Positions 32,855 through 44,005 of a DNA stretch of 64,000 nt are shown here, one piece after another; the first letter of the stretch is position 1, and every line of letters starts with the position of its first letter. The position numbers and the translations under genes are program-made. Where the stretch lies: the NCBI GenBank assembly GCA_947683425.1, contig CANTUQ010000037.1:7890501-7954500 (forward strand), read 5' to 3'. The stretch is from Excoecaria cochinchinensis (lineage: Eukaryota > Streptophyta > Magnoliopsida > Malpighiales > Euphorbiaceae). Below the pieces are notes generated by a model, which saw only the letters and a list, made by a program, of their open reading frames with translations, was not told where the DNA came from and did not search any database.

Positions 32855-33916
32855 TGGATTAATTTCATATGTGGTCAATCAATTTTGGTCATTGTAACGA
32901 TATGGTTACTATTCTATGATTTGTAACAAAAAAAAATAATACCATTATTATTTGTCATAAAAAAATTCAAAAAAATCAAAAAGAGGGCATTCTGGTCATC
33001 GGTGCGTGTATTTCCCGGTGAGTCAACTGTACACGTCATTCAAGAGGCCACGTAAGCCAGTGAATGGAGCCTATGTGGCATGAGAAGACAAAAATTGAAA
33101 AATTATACAAAAAAAAAAGAAAAGAAAAAAAACCAAAGCTTTTGATTTTTTTTCTCTTTCCCCTTCTCCGTCTTTGCCTTCTCCATTGCCAGTGCAACCA
33201 CCTTCTTATTCTCCTCCAGAAACTTCATCACCATTCTCTCTATCTCCTCATCCAACTTCCCTTTCTCTCTCAAAACCTTAACCATCTCATTCAGCTTAAT
33301 ATTCATGTGCAATTTACTCCCATTGCCTCCAAATTCTCCCTTCTGCCCTACTTTCTATCAATCAAAATGATATCGTCAATCATATTCAATCTCACCGAAT
33401 GCAGTAGAGCAGTAGTCTTACGAATTGAGGTGTCGTTGGTGACAATAACCTCAACGATAAGGCAACTTTGGTCGGTGTTGAAGATGAGGTTGAAGGAGGC
33501 AGAAGAGATTAGGGTTTGGGAAATGTGGCAGAGGAGGAAAGGGTAGGAGATGATGAGACGAAGGTGTTGGGAAGGAGATGCCAGACTTCAACTTGTAGTT
33601 TCCAAAATTAAGGGTATAAGATGAAGGAGAAAGACAGCGAAGTTTATAGAGAGATAAAAAATCTAAAGCTTTTTTTTTTCTTTTTCGATTTTTGTCTTTT
33701 TATGCCACGCGAGCTCTATTCACTGGCTTACATAGCATTTTGAATGACATGTACAATTAACTCACTGTGAAATATATACGCCGATGATCTGAATGTCTTT
33801 TTTTTTTTTTTTTTTGTACAAAATAGTAGTAGAATTATTTTTTTCTTGTAAATTATAAAATAATGATCATATCATTATAATAGCAAAAATTAAGTAATCA
33901 CGGATGAAATTAACCT
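32855..33916. mobile_element. MULE-type miniature element with long TIRs, 1062 bp
   Basis: Terminal inverted repeats of roughly 270-310 bp (32855-33165 and 33651-33916) can be aligned throughout, for example 'gtaagccagtgaat' against 'attcactggcttac'. The right TSD is 'tgctaaatt' (33917-33925). The left TSD is 'tgctaaagt' at 13503-13511, now separated because LTR B inserted exactly at the element edge. A 9-bp TSD plus long TIRs points to Mutator-like elements. Confidence 0.75.
33103..33312 (-). CDS. Small helical ORF inside the MULE-type element
   Basis: This 69-codon minus-strand ORF encodes a charged, helix-prone peptide (for example KLDEEIERMVMKFLEENKKV). It runs into the poly-purine TIR at its C end. 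It might be a captured host exon, as in Pack-MULEs, or a chance ORF. I do not recognise the sequence. Confidence 0.25.
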   Translation of the reverse strand: MHMNIKLNEMVKVLREKGKLDEEIERMVMKFLEENKKVVALAMEKAKTEKGKEKKNQKLWFFFFSFFFV

Positions 33917-33925
33917 TGCTAAATT

Positions 33926-35018
33926 TCAATAGTCCATTTTGGTCAACCTTAAGGCAAAAGCTTGGGCCTACCTTGAAGACCACTTATGTGAAGATACCTC
34001 TCATGACGAACTATTGAAAGAAAATAGAAAAAGATAACCAAATAGGATCAAACAAGCTCTCATTTTTTGAATGAGTAATTTGCACAAGCAAGCGTCATTC
34101 AATTAATGACAGTAATAACTAAGGTAATTTACATGAATTTGACACTTGGCAAGCACATAATGAAGAACAAAAATATATATTTAATTCTCATAATAAAAAA
34201 AAGAGAAAAAGAAAAAAAAAAAGAAAAAAGATTTAGGGATTGTGGAATTCGGGATTGAATTAATCTTTGTGTGGTGTGTGTAATGTGTATACAAAGAGAG
34301 AGATAAAGAGTGAGATGGATGTAGAGGTCAAAACGTGCTGTACAACTGTAGCCTTTAGGATTTAGAATTAATTAAAAAAATCAAAATAAAGTTTGAAAGA
34401 AAAAAAAAAACAAATGAACTTGTTGCTATGCTTCTAATGAGATTCGAAGTTGGGACACTACTAACCACTATGTAAAACCTTATTATTTGTTTATAATTTG
34501 AAATATTAAATGTATAGATATATACTGGTTTTTCTTTTTCCACCTAAACCGAACCAAAAAAATCCTAAGAATGCAAACCAACCCAATCCAAATTTAAATT
34601 TTGGGCTTTGCACACCCCTAGTTATAGCTACTGTTTCCTTTTCCAGATTTTCTGTATTTAAGGATTCACGCTATTTGAAAGCTTATATTTCAAATTTCTA
34701 TCCTGATCAACAATTAAATTCTTAAAAAAAATAAAAGTTTAGATGGTAAAAATAAACCTCAAAATGCTAACTTTTTACAAATTTAGGAAGATATAATATT
34801 ATTTCATTAATAAATTAATGTATTAAGCCAATATACTATATCACTTTTTATCTCATTTTTAGGAAGCTCTATAATTAGTTTTCCATAAAATTTTTGCTAG
34901 ATAGATAGTTATTGATAATACATTACATATTCTCCTCTATTGGACTTTTGCTCAGAAGCACAAGTTCCAGTCAAAGCTTGAGCCAGATAGAAGGCTCGTT
35001 GTCCATGAGACCCAGCTA
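33926..35018. other. Non-coding stretch with a truncated hAT end
   Basis: The stretch is AT-rich with a poly-purine run near 34190-34235. A hAT terminus TTTGCACACCCCTA ends at 34620, preceded by 'aaccgaacc'-type subterminal repeats from about 34540. No partner end or TSD was found. The remaining 34621-35018 shows no recognisable gene. Confidence 0.5.
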
Positions 35019-35023
35019 GAAAT

Positions 35024-37403
35024 TGTTGTGCTAAATTTGCAAGTGTACAGTTTACTGATTATAATATTTAAGATATCGTTCCCATAAAAACAGTAGATTG
35101 ATTATTACTCACTATTACTACTCGATTTTAATCTTATTTACAACGTTCAATATTTTTTAGAATGAAACTAAACTACTAGTGGAATGCTAAATTAAGTATT
35201 AAATAAATCTAATTAATAATGATCAAAAAAGACAAGTAGGATTAATGATGATGAGTTGATAGTTGATAGAACTTAAAGTTATTATTCTTGCTTATTAATG
35301 TAACCTTGTCATGCAAGCCAAGTTGAACTAAAATTCCAATTCATTCTCTCGATATGAATTAGAGTGCCTAAAACATGTATTTATAATTTTAACTCTTAAC
35401 TCTCATTAATGAACTAGTTAATTATACGTGCATATTTCAAGATTAATTAACAACCTATAGCAATCATCTAACATCCCGATCTCTCAAGAAATGTTTTAAT
35501 GATGAAATTTTATTAGTTTTAAGTAGGAATCTATCTCTCTACTAAATTCTTACTTATTATGATCGTTCATAAAATACTAACAGAAAATTCTGCAAACAAT
35601 AATACTATATTAATATGAATAACAAAACATTAGGGGTGTGCAAAACCCGATCCGACCCAAATAACCCAAAAAATCCGACCCGAAATATTTATTCGGGTAG
35701 TTAGGGTTGTTCGGGTAGTTAGGGTCGGGTGTTTATTTTTGCTTTTGTTCGGGTTCGGGTCGGGTCGGGTGAAACCTTGCCTAACCCGAACCCGACCGAA
35801 AACCCTATATATATTATATATAATATTTGTCATAAGTTGGTGAGAGTTGGCTCAGTGGTAAAGTCATACCTTTTCCTTTCTAAATACCCGTGTTCAAATC
35901 CTATGATATGCAAAATTGTTCAACCATTTTTAATTTTTAACTCCTCTCTCTTTTACTTTCCCATTTCAGTTCTCTCTTTCACTTTCCCATTTCACGCCTC
36001 CCTCTCTACATTTTTTTCTTACCCATATCAAAAAAACCAAAATCCCACCCTCTCTCTTCATCTCTCTGTTTCTTCTTCCTCTCCTTGCCTCTCTCTTCAT
36101 CCTCATCCTCATGCCCATCCCCTTTCTCTCTCTTTCTTCTTCCTCTCCCTCCCTCTCTCTTCATCCTCATCCTTAGGCTTCCGATCTACACATTCACACA
36201 CAACTTACAATTTTTTTCTTTTTTTTTTCTGCCACTACGCTCCTCCTCCTTCTCCATATTTTTTCCTCTTTTCTTTCTCTTTCTCTTTCTCTTTCTCCCT
36301 CGATCTGTCTCTGCTTAGATCAATTTAGCTTTTTGTGTTTATTTGTTTTTTCTTGCTTGATATTGAAGTTTAGTTTGTAGTAGATCTGAATTTTTTGTGT
36401 ATAATTTGTGAATTTTTCTTTGTTAATGGCAAATCTGTTTGAAAAATCAGAGATTAATCGATTTTGATGGTGTATTCGGGTTGTTAGGGTATTTTGGGTC
36501 GGGCCCCAAAATTTTCGGGGTTATTCGGGTAGGGACCCGAAATATATTTAGGGTCAGTTCGGGAAGGGATACTGGTCTTTTATGGGTTTCGGGTTATTTT
36601 GGTTCGGGTCGGTTTGACCCGAACCTGCCCGATGCACAGCCCTACAAAACATAACATGAAAGATTCAAGTTGCTAAAAACATCATTAAATATTTACAAAG
36701 AAGAAGCAAAAGTTAGAAGTTAGAAGAAGGAGATCTCTCAACCCTTTTTCTCTTCACAAATATATTATTCTCCTTTGCTTTTTGCCTTCTTCTCAAAACA
36801 TCAAAATGTACTTAAGAATTTATAACTAACAGTAATTGTTCTCTCTACTTACAGAAATTCTCAAGTTAAAATCTCTATCTCTATCTGAATCTTATAAATA
36901 TGTCTTCAATAATTATGCCCCTTGAAGTGCCTCTCTAAAAGAGTTGTAAACCTTGATAATAGTCCTAACTCTTTAAGTGACCCTTCAGAAATATCTACTC
37001 CAAAGGCCATCACTGTCGCGCTCGCGACAGAACATGGATCTTCATTTTGCTGACTTTTCTGCCGGCATTGACTCCCTTCCTCTTCCTTGCTCTGTCGCGC
37101 TCGCGACCTCCTTCGCGCCCGTGACAGAACGCAGCTCTTCTTCCTCAGCTTCTTTCTTTTGCTCTTCCTTGCTTCTTCTTATCCGCTTTATGTCGCGCTC
37201 CCGCCTGTAGTCGCGCCCGCGATAGAGGCCATATTTCCTTGCTTAATTTGCTCCTTCTTCCAAGTTTTTCTCCATTTCCTCCTATACTCAAACAACATAA
37301 AACAAAACATAAAACATACCAAATTTTAACATAACTAACCACAACTAAAAATGATTTTAAACACAAAACACTAACTAAATATGAGCTATTTAAGCTTATA
37401 TCA
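35024..37403 (-). repeat. 3' LTR of the Athila element, with hAT insertion
   Basis: Without the 1014-bp hAT element and one 8-bp TSD this is about 1358 bp, matching the 1367-bp 5' LTR. It contains CTGTCGCG-CT-CGCGACAG at 37013-37030 and degenerate relatives at 37091-37129 and 37191-37220. Confidence 0.9.
35631..36644. mobile_element. Non-autonomous hAT element, 1014 bp
   Basis: The ends are TAGGGGTGTGCA and TGCACAGCCCTA, with a perfect 8-bp TSD 'caaaacat' (35623-35630, 36645-36652). The other LTR gives the empty-site sequence and confirms the boundaries. Subterminal blocks are runs of 'gggtcgggt' and 'cccgaaccc'. The centre is a strongly CT-rich, leader-like segment with spurious ORFs and no transposase. 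Same family as 11759-12793. Confidence 0.92.
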
Positions 37404-37438
37404 CCCCACACTTAAACCTTTGCTTGTTCTCAAGCAAA
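37404..37438 (-). promoter_or_regulatory. Terminal hairpin and PPT of the Athila element
   Basis: In sense, TTTGCTTG-AGAA-CAAGCAAA is followed by 'ggttt' and AAGTGTGGGG, which touches the LTR start TGATATAAGC. It has the same stem length and spacing as the hairpin-PPT modules of the young element. Confidence 0.8.
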
Positions 37439-38575
37439 AATTCAAACATCTAAGTAACACAGCAAAAAATTTTATCTTCTCCAAAATAAATGTAGCAATT
37501 CAACAAGCTATCTTAACTATAAACAAAATTAAAGACATAATAGTCAACATTAAACTCCCAATACTCAACAATAATAAATAAAACAAGTTGCATAGCATAC
37601 ATAATAAATTTACTAGATATCTCAATCTATTAAAAGCAAGATCAATGAATAAAGAGTCAAGATGTTAATCAAGCCATCTAGCCAACATGTTAGTCTCCAA
37701 ATGTAACACCCCTTACCCATACGTAGTAAACCATACTGTGATCTGGTGGTTCACGACGACGGTCAGGGTATTACCGACACAAACATGCAAAACTTATAAA
37801 ACCTTTAAGCTGAAATCTGAGTTATAAAATTTCTTTTATTTTTAAAAACACATTATAATTAACTATAAATTCGTTATACAATACCAATAAATAGTATATT
37901 TCTTCAAAATTCACTATAGATAGATCATTTACATAACCAATATTACTTTTACAAATACTTATAATTTAAAATTACAAAATTTGCATACATTCCGAAGACT
38001 ATACAATTCCTACCCTAAAATCTCTTCATGATCTTGCATTGGCCTGGACTGCTGTGGAAAGACTCTCGAACGATCCGATTACTAGTACCTACACGGATTA
38101 AAAGAAAATCCGTGCTAAGCATAAAGCTTAGTAGGAAACACATAAATATGGACGACCACTAAGAATGGCCGTCAAATAATTTCAAAGAAAAGCATAATAT
38201 AGAAAATATATTCATAACAATAATAACAAGTTAGATACTTTCAAGGAGGTCATCGATATAACCACTTACTTTGCATATTAACGTTAACATATCACTTATA
38301 CATTAACACACTTTTTTTACATCTTATACATGTCACTTTATTCACTTATTCTCATTCCTTTCGGTTTCCAAAATTCATTTCACATATCTTGCTTAGCAGA
38401 TGCCTTATCATGTAATTTATCCAATCAATAAGGCATTTAGATTGCAATAACAAAATACATACTTTCAGACAAGTCTTCACATATATTCATCAATTCATAA
38501 CTTATTATCTGATTCACATACTCTTGTTCATTTAATGCCTGCTAAGTCAAAGGAGTGGATAACGAGTAACACATA

Positions 38576-38689
38576 GATACCCGAAGGTATCAACACTATT
38601 CTCATAACGCATAAATACCCGTAGGTATTAAAATAATCTTTTCTTGTTGTTCCAAAATATTTTCGCATACACAGGGATCACGAAGATCC
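38576..38689 (-). promoter_or_regulatory. Three UNCG-type hairpins in LTR C
   Basis: In sense: GGATC-TTCGT-GATCC (38675-38689), AATACC-TACG-GGTATT (38614-38629) and GATACC-TTCG-GGTATC (38576-38591). Arms change in a paired way between the two tetraloop hairpins and relative to LTRs B and D. Confidence 0.7.
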
Positions 38690-39105
38690 AGTCGGGGGAC
38701 CTGATCAGGATCCAAATCATACACAGGCTGCAGCAACACTAACTCTATTAGGCATGCCTAACTATCTACTACTCGACTAACGCAGGCTAAACCCATATAT
38801 GTTTCTTTTAGTGATGTACATGATATTTTTAATACTTTTCATACGTGTATACTTTTATTATAGTCGCATAATAATCACATGCATAATTCATTTATAAGCT
38901 AAAACAAAGGCTCATATACCATATGACAAACCATAACTTTTTTTTATTACAATCCCATCATAATTTTTACCATATTCCTAAACATTCATTTTAACTATAG
39001 CTTATATGGTATATTATAGCCAAGTTTACACAACATGTCATAGGAAAAGCATAAGTAAAACCCATGCCAAATAGCTCGACAACATACATTCATAGCATAG
39101 AAAGA

Positions 39106-39174
39106 GTCACGCTCGCGACCTTAGTCGCGACCGCGACAGAAAACTAGATGGCCTCTGTCGCGCTCGCGACAGAG
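39106..39174. repeat. TCTGTCGCGCTCGCGACAGA palindrome sites in LTR C
   Basis: A perfect inverted repeat with 10-nt arms and a 2-nt CT spacer lies at 39153-39174, next to degenerate 'gtcacgctcgcgac' and 'gtcgcgaccgcgac' copies. A second perfect site is at 39955-39976. The core is the same as in the LTRs of the host Athila element. Confidence 0.85.
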
Positions 39175-41365
39175 CCAAGCATCACACTCCTGTCGATTTC
39201 CAATTGAATACAACTTCACATAAAAATATACCCACTCTTATATTGTCCATAAATAATTTCATAAACATTACTTTCCCCAAATTCATGCATTAAATTCAAG
39301 AACTTCAACGCAAGCATCTTAAACTATTCAATTTATTAAGAATCATTCTTAATATCCCATACACATTCTAAACTATAAATAAGTCTACTTGAAACTTGAA
39401 TTATTAACGGTTCAACAAGCTTTAACAAATCCGTGCATATAAGCCACATTTATTTTTAACAAATACCAAGGCATCACTAGAGCTCAATTGGTACATTATC
39501 TTTAATGTCCGAAATAGTTTCTATACTTTGGTTTGGACCTGGAAGAGTGTTCTAAACTTCCTATGTATCCGAAGAGTTGGGAATTCAAACTCCGAAATTC
39601 TACTAGTTTAAACTACAAGTTATAGAATTTCACTTCAAATCGCCTAACATAATATAAATCCAGTCAATATTTAACATACTTGAAAATTTTCAGCTCATTA
39701 AACTTTTAAGTAATTAAGTCACTATTCTTATTTGTAACCTCAAACACTTGTATCCCTAAGTAATAGCCATTTATTTACTCATTTCCAAACTCTAAACATA
39801 TGATGAATATATCTCGAGAAGTTCCGAGGAAGTTCGGGTGTATTTCGGAAGAAAAAATATTACAAAATACACAAACTAGAAGAGGATAAAGGTAGGCAAG
39901 GTTTCCTACCAACCAAAAGGTTCAAAAGAAGAAGAAAAACACTTGTCAAGCAGGTTCTGTCGCGCTCGCGACAGAAGCCCCCTGCAGGTTTCTCACGAGA
40001 GCAAGTCATAAGACTGCTTTCTTCTTCAAACTTCAACCACCTGAACTGACCTCTAAAATTAATTTTAGACCAAATTTCCTTCTTAGCAAATGATACTTAA
40101 GATGTTATCTTTAATATAGAACAAGTATCATGTCGTTTGGACACTTAAATCATCAGATATGATCAAAACAACCTACACTGTTCCCCTGAACCCGGCCAGA
40201 GAAGATACCTCTTCTACAAGACCACTTTTGGGACACTTAAAGCTAAAATTGGCTCAAGCCTATTTGTACAAAATTTGTAGGAATATGTCTTAGATTTCAA
40301 ACGATACTAGTCTCATACAATTTGGAGTTATAAAACTCTAGATACAGCCTAATAACCGAAAAGTGGTCAGGTGTGTTCTAACACAGATTTTCACCCAAAA
40401 TCCTATTCACATGCACAATTTAGCAATTTAAATCAACACTCACTACCATCATCATATATCATCATCAAAAAATTCAAGTAACTTATATAACACATGAATA
40501 TACTCAAACTCATATATAAATAAAGGGTTTCCAAACCTCTATGCTCCAATAGCTACACAGCCTCTATTCTTTCAGACTCTTTCTTTAGCTCTCTTGTTTC
40601 CTCCAATAAAATCAACCAAAAATTCAGAATTTCTCTTAAGGTTACACATAACTCTACTCATATTTAAAAGGAAGAGGAGAGGAAGAGGAAAAACACCAAG
40701 CACTTACCTTTCCCAATCAAATCTTGTATCCAATTTCTTGAAACTTGGAAAGTCCATCTTGGACTCAAATTAAGGGAAATGGGCGTAGAGAAGGAGGAGA
40801 AGAGGAGTCCTCTTTCTTTTCTTTTCCCTTTCATTTTCCCATCCATCCCTTGGCCCTAGAATAGTCAAAGGGCTGAATTAAGGCAATTAATCTATTCTTA
40901 TCCCCATTTGCCACATGTCACAATTTTGTTGACCCCAAAAAGATTTTTATGTGTCAAACCTATCTTTTAGTCCTTAATCTTACTTCTTTTCCTCCAATTG
41001 GTATTCAACTTTTCTATTACATACATTGGCCCACATAATTAACTAAGTCATTCAATTTAATCCATAATTATAAAATGACCAAAATACCCTTATCCTTTAC
41101 AAATAAAACCAATCACGTCCTTTACTGCAATTAATCATTTCCATCATCCCATTACACATTTTTAATCACCAAAATAATTATTTTCACGTCATTTAAGGCA
41201 CGACGATACAACTGTCCAATTTACCGAAACTTGTCGAAACTTTCGAATTAATGACGGTTGTGTCCCTTTTGGACACTTCCGTCCCTATCTCTAGCATATT
41301 CGGTTTCCGTTACACCCTAAACTTACCCTAATCCGACTAGGGTATATTCGGGGTGTTACACCAAA

Positions 41366-42110
41366 TCTAGAAATTCTAAGAATAAACGTAGCCATTTAGG
41401 ACAAAAATTGAGCACACGTATTCACTTGCATTTCTCATGGCATTTTTAAACACCTTTTTTATTTAGCAATGGGTGCATTTTCTGCTCAATCCCATTATTT
41501 TTTCTTTTTTTTTATATTTTTCTACTTGTGACATTACACATTCTTCCCGAATGAATGTAAAAGAGGAGCCTACTCACTTACACACAACTTACTCGAAATG
41601 CATGACATCAACAAGTATTTGATTTTTCTTTTATTCTTTTTTTTTTCTTTTAGTTTATGTCCTCATCCATTATTGAAAAGCAAGTTATTCATATTATGGT
41701 TATAGTTTCCTTAAGGCTACTTAAATACTTAGAACCTAAACTTAAATCCTAACCATTCTAGCATTCAAGCTTAAGTAGAAAATTAACTAAACATTCTATA
41801 GATCTTATAAATACTAAAACGAGATAAAAAGTAAATCTAAAATATATGCTACATGAAACTTTCAAATTCTACTAATTAAGCATGTAAAAGTTAATTATTA
41901 ACATCCAGATTAACCTCAATATAATCAAGATTAACATGTATAAAACTACTTATAAATGTGGAGAAAATAAAAATAAAAACATACAACATCAACATACATG
42001 CATATCAAATTTAAAATGAAAGAACACCTACAACTAACAATCATGCATATTAACACAATATATAAAACAAACATACGAATATATCTAATATCACAAAATT
42101 TCATTTCCCT
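41366..42110 (-). other. Non-coding 3' internal region of the Athila element
   Basis: With 37404-37696 this forms about 1 kb of AT-rich DNA between the internal and terminal hairpin-PPT modules. Solo LTR C is inserted in it. I see no ORF. Confidence 0.6.
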
Positions 42111-42148
42111 CCCCCACACTTAGAAATTCACATTGACCCTAATGTGAA
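42111..42148 (-). promoter_or_regulatory. Internal hairpin plus PPT-like tract of the Athila element
   Basis: In sense, TTCACATT-AGGGTC-AATGTGAA (42148 to 42127) is followed by 'tttct' and AAGTGTGGGGG (to 42111), 100 bp after the stop of the extra ORF. Spacing and tract equal those of the terminal module at 37404-37438. Confidence 0.7.
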
Positions 42149-42248
42149 ACCCAAAAGAGCAAAACAAAAAACAAATGATAAAAATAAAACAAAACAAAAT
42201 AAAAGGAAATGAAAATAGAGTAAAGGAAAATTCTCTCAAAAAGTTCCA

Positions 42249-43478
42249 CTAGGAGAACTTGGTGGATGGAGTGAACTGAACATTTTGCTTGCTGAAAAAG
42301 GACATGAGCTTGTGATACATAGACTTGGAGCTATGACTTAAATCCTGAAGATGAGTTTCAATACCATCCACCCTTGCAGCCATACCATCCACCCTTGCAG
42401 CCAAACTCTAATTGGCAGCATCCATGGCATCCAAACATGTAAGAACCTGCTGCCACCCTGTAGAACTGCCTCCTGCTCTAGCCCCAGAATCTGACTCCCC
42501 AGTATCAGCATCTTTATCATCAGATTCTTCACTATCCTCAGTAGCTGCAGAAGTAGTAGGGCCCTTGCCTTTGTCACCTCCAGATTTCCTAGTACACTCA
42601 TCAATAGAAAAAAATACTGGAGGCTAACCTCCTCTTTTCAACAAGTTAGAGTTTCTTAAAAACGGAACATTAAGCATAGCAATTTTCTCATCCTCATTAG
42701 GCACAAAATTAGACAATTGCCCCAAACACCCTAGAATAATCCCTGTAACCATATGCCCCATTTCAATGGACTTAGTCTTAGCGATCGAAGCATTATACAA
42801 TCCATCGAAAATAAAAGATATAGAACAGGGAATTTTCTTGCTTTGAACAAGGGACAACACAAACAAGTCTTTAACTTTGACTTTATTACTCTTAACTTTA
42901 CCAAACATAGCATGGCATAAATATTTCTGCAATATCAACATAGCCTCATTTTTAATTAAACGATTAGTAGAGTTCTTAGTGTCAAAATGAGATATACCAG
43001 TCCAATGCTTCCAAGTGTCATGTGCAATAAATTGTTGAGGAATAAATTGTTTACCATTCAATGGAAACCCAAACTAAGTATGCATGTCATCAAAACCAAA
43101 GACATACTCTATACCATTGTGCCTAAATTGCATTCTAGTCCTTTTATCATCAACATAAGACAAAGTAACAAGGAATTCTAAAGCCCAATCCCTACGAACA
43201 GGCAAATTCATTGTAACAAAATTTTTCCATCTCATGCACTTCAAATATTTGTTAATATCATGTTCTAGCCCCAATGTTTTAAGCAATTCAAAATCAAAAT
43301 TCCAACTACCTACAATGGATTTCTTTGAAAAAGCTTCAAATTTTTGACCCTCATCATCGGACAAGAGAGGAAAAGGACACTCATACCTATTTTATAGGAA
43401 GATGGAATCGTGGCTTTATGAGGAAGACCCAGCAGCAGCCTTCTTCTTCTTGTCCCCCAATGTCTTTTGGCAAACCAT
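42249..43478 (-). pseudogene. Athila ORF-1-like extra ORF downstream of integrase
   Basis: A single frame of about 410 codons, from ATG at 43478 to TAG at 42249, is interrupted by five in-frame stops and no frameshift. Residues about 35-135 follow the same pattern as the young element's protein: helix 'FDFELLKTLGLEHDINKYL', 'WKNFVTMNLP', 'DWALEFLVTL', then 'MQFRHNGIEYVFGFDDM'. An acidic linker (EDSEESDDKDADTGESDS) follows, then a coiled-coil tail with a tandem AARVDGMAARVDG. It occupies the position where many plant gypsy elements carry an extra or env-like ORF, but I see no transmembrane segment. Confidence 0.7.
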
Positions 43479-43691
43479 GGTGAAAAGCTCAGCAAAAATG
43501 AAGTAAAATCAAAGGAAGAGCCAAGAAAAACCAAGAAAGAAGAAGAAGTTAGAGAGAAAACGAAAGGAAAACTAGAGATAAACTGAAATCAAAGTGAAAA
43601 TGGGGAATTAGGGCACAAAGAGTATTTATATGGGGTGGAAATTAGGTTTCCAACGGTCAGAATTCCCCTCATAAATTCAAATTTCGCACTT

Positions 43692-43753
43692 CGTCGCACT
43701 CACGACAAAAGCAATTTTCAAACAACTTCCTTGATCTGTCGCACTCGCGACAG
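43692..43753 (-). repeat. Palindrome motif copies upstream of the extra ORF
   Basis: CTGTCGCACTCGCGACAG (43736-43753) and the degenerate 'gtcgcactcacgac' (43692-43705) lie in the leader region between integrase and the extra ORF. This parallels the palindrome cluster upstream of the homologous ORF in the young element (22415-22610). Confidence 0.8.
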
Positions 43754-44005
43754 AAATAAAAAACACAATATAAATTATGTTTTGAAGAAGAAACTCTATA
43801 TTAGGAATTATATTAATAGACCTACGTACAAATTTAACCTGTAGAACAAAGATAAATTGTGTTAGTAGCACTATAAGTCAAAATACTAAAATGAAAAATA
43901 ATTAACAACACAAAAATAACTTATAAATGAAATAAATATAAAATAAAAATATTATTCAAATAACCTTTAACCCAAACGTAGAGAGATACATGAGACCTCT
44001 CTACC

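Larger units (their letters stand above)
37702..41360 (-). mobile_element. Solo LTR C, 3659 bp
   Basis: The plus strand starts TGTAACACCCCTTACCC and ends GGGGTGTTACA with a perfect TSD 'ccaaa' (37697-37701, 41361-41365). Homology to LTR A in reverse sets the minus orientation. It carries UNCG-loop hairpins (38576-38689), 'ttaggcatgcct' near 38749-38760, two palindrome sites (39106-39174, 39955-39976) and a UTR-like section with a splice-donor-like 'ggtaagtgc' on the minus strand near 40705. No ORF with recognisable product. Confidence 0.88.

Noticed and set aside
35700..35800. Telomere-like or interstitial telomeric repeats (gggtcgggt)
   Set aside because: The unit is not TTTAGGG and the runs are hAT subterminal repeats in both orientations, bounded by TIRs and an 8-bp TSD.
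35729..36328. 199-codon ORF in the hAT element
   Set aside because: It is an open frame through CT-rich DNA giving Ser/Phe/Leu/Pro runs, and has no domain.
37702..41360. TGTAACACCCC...GGGGTGTTACA read as inverted repeats of a DNA transposon
   Set aside because: 5-bp TSDs, TG...CA ends and, in the related element E, an adjacent PPT and PBS show that these are LTRs.
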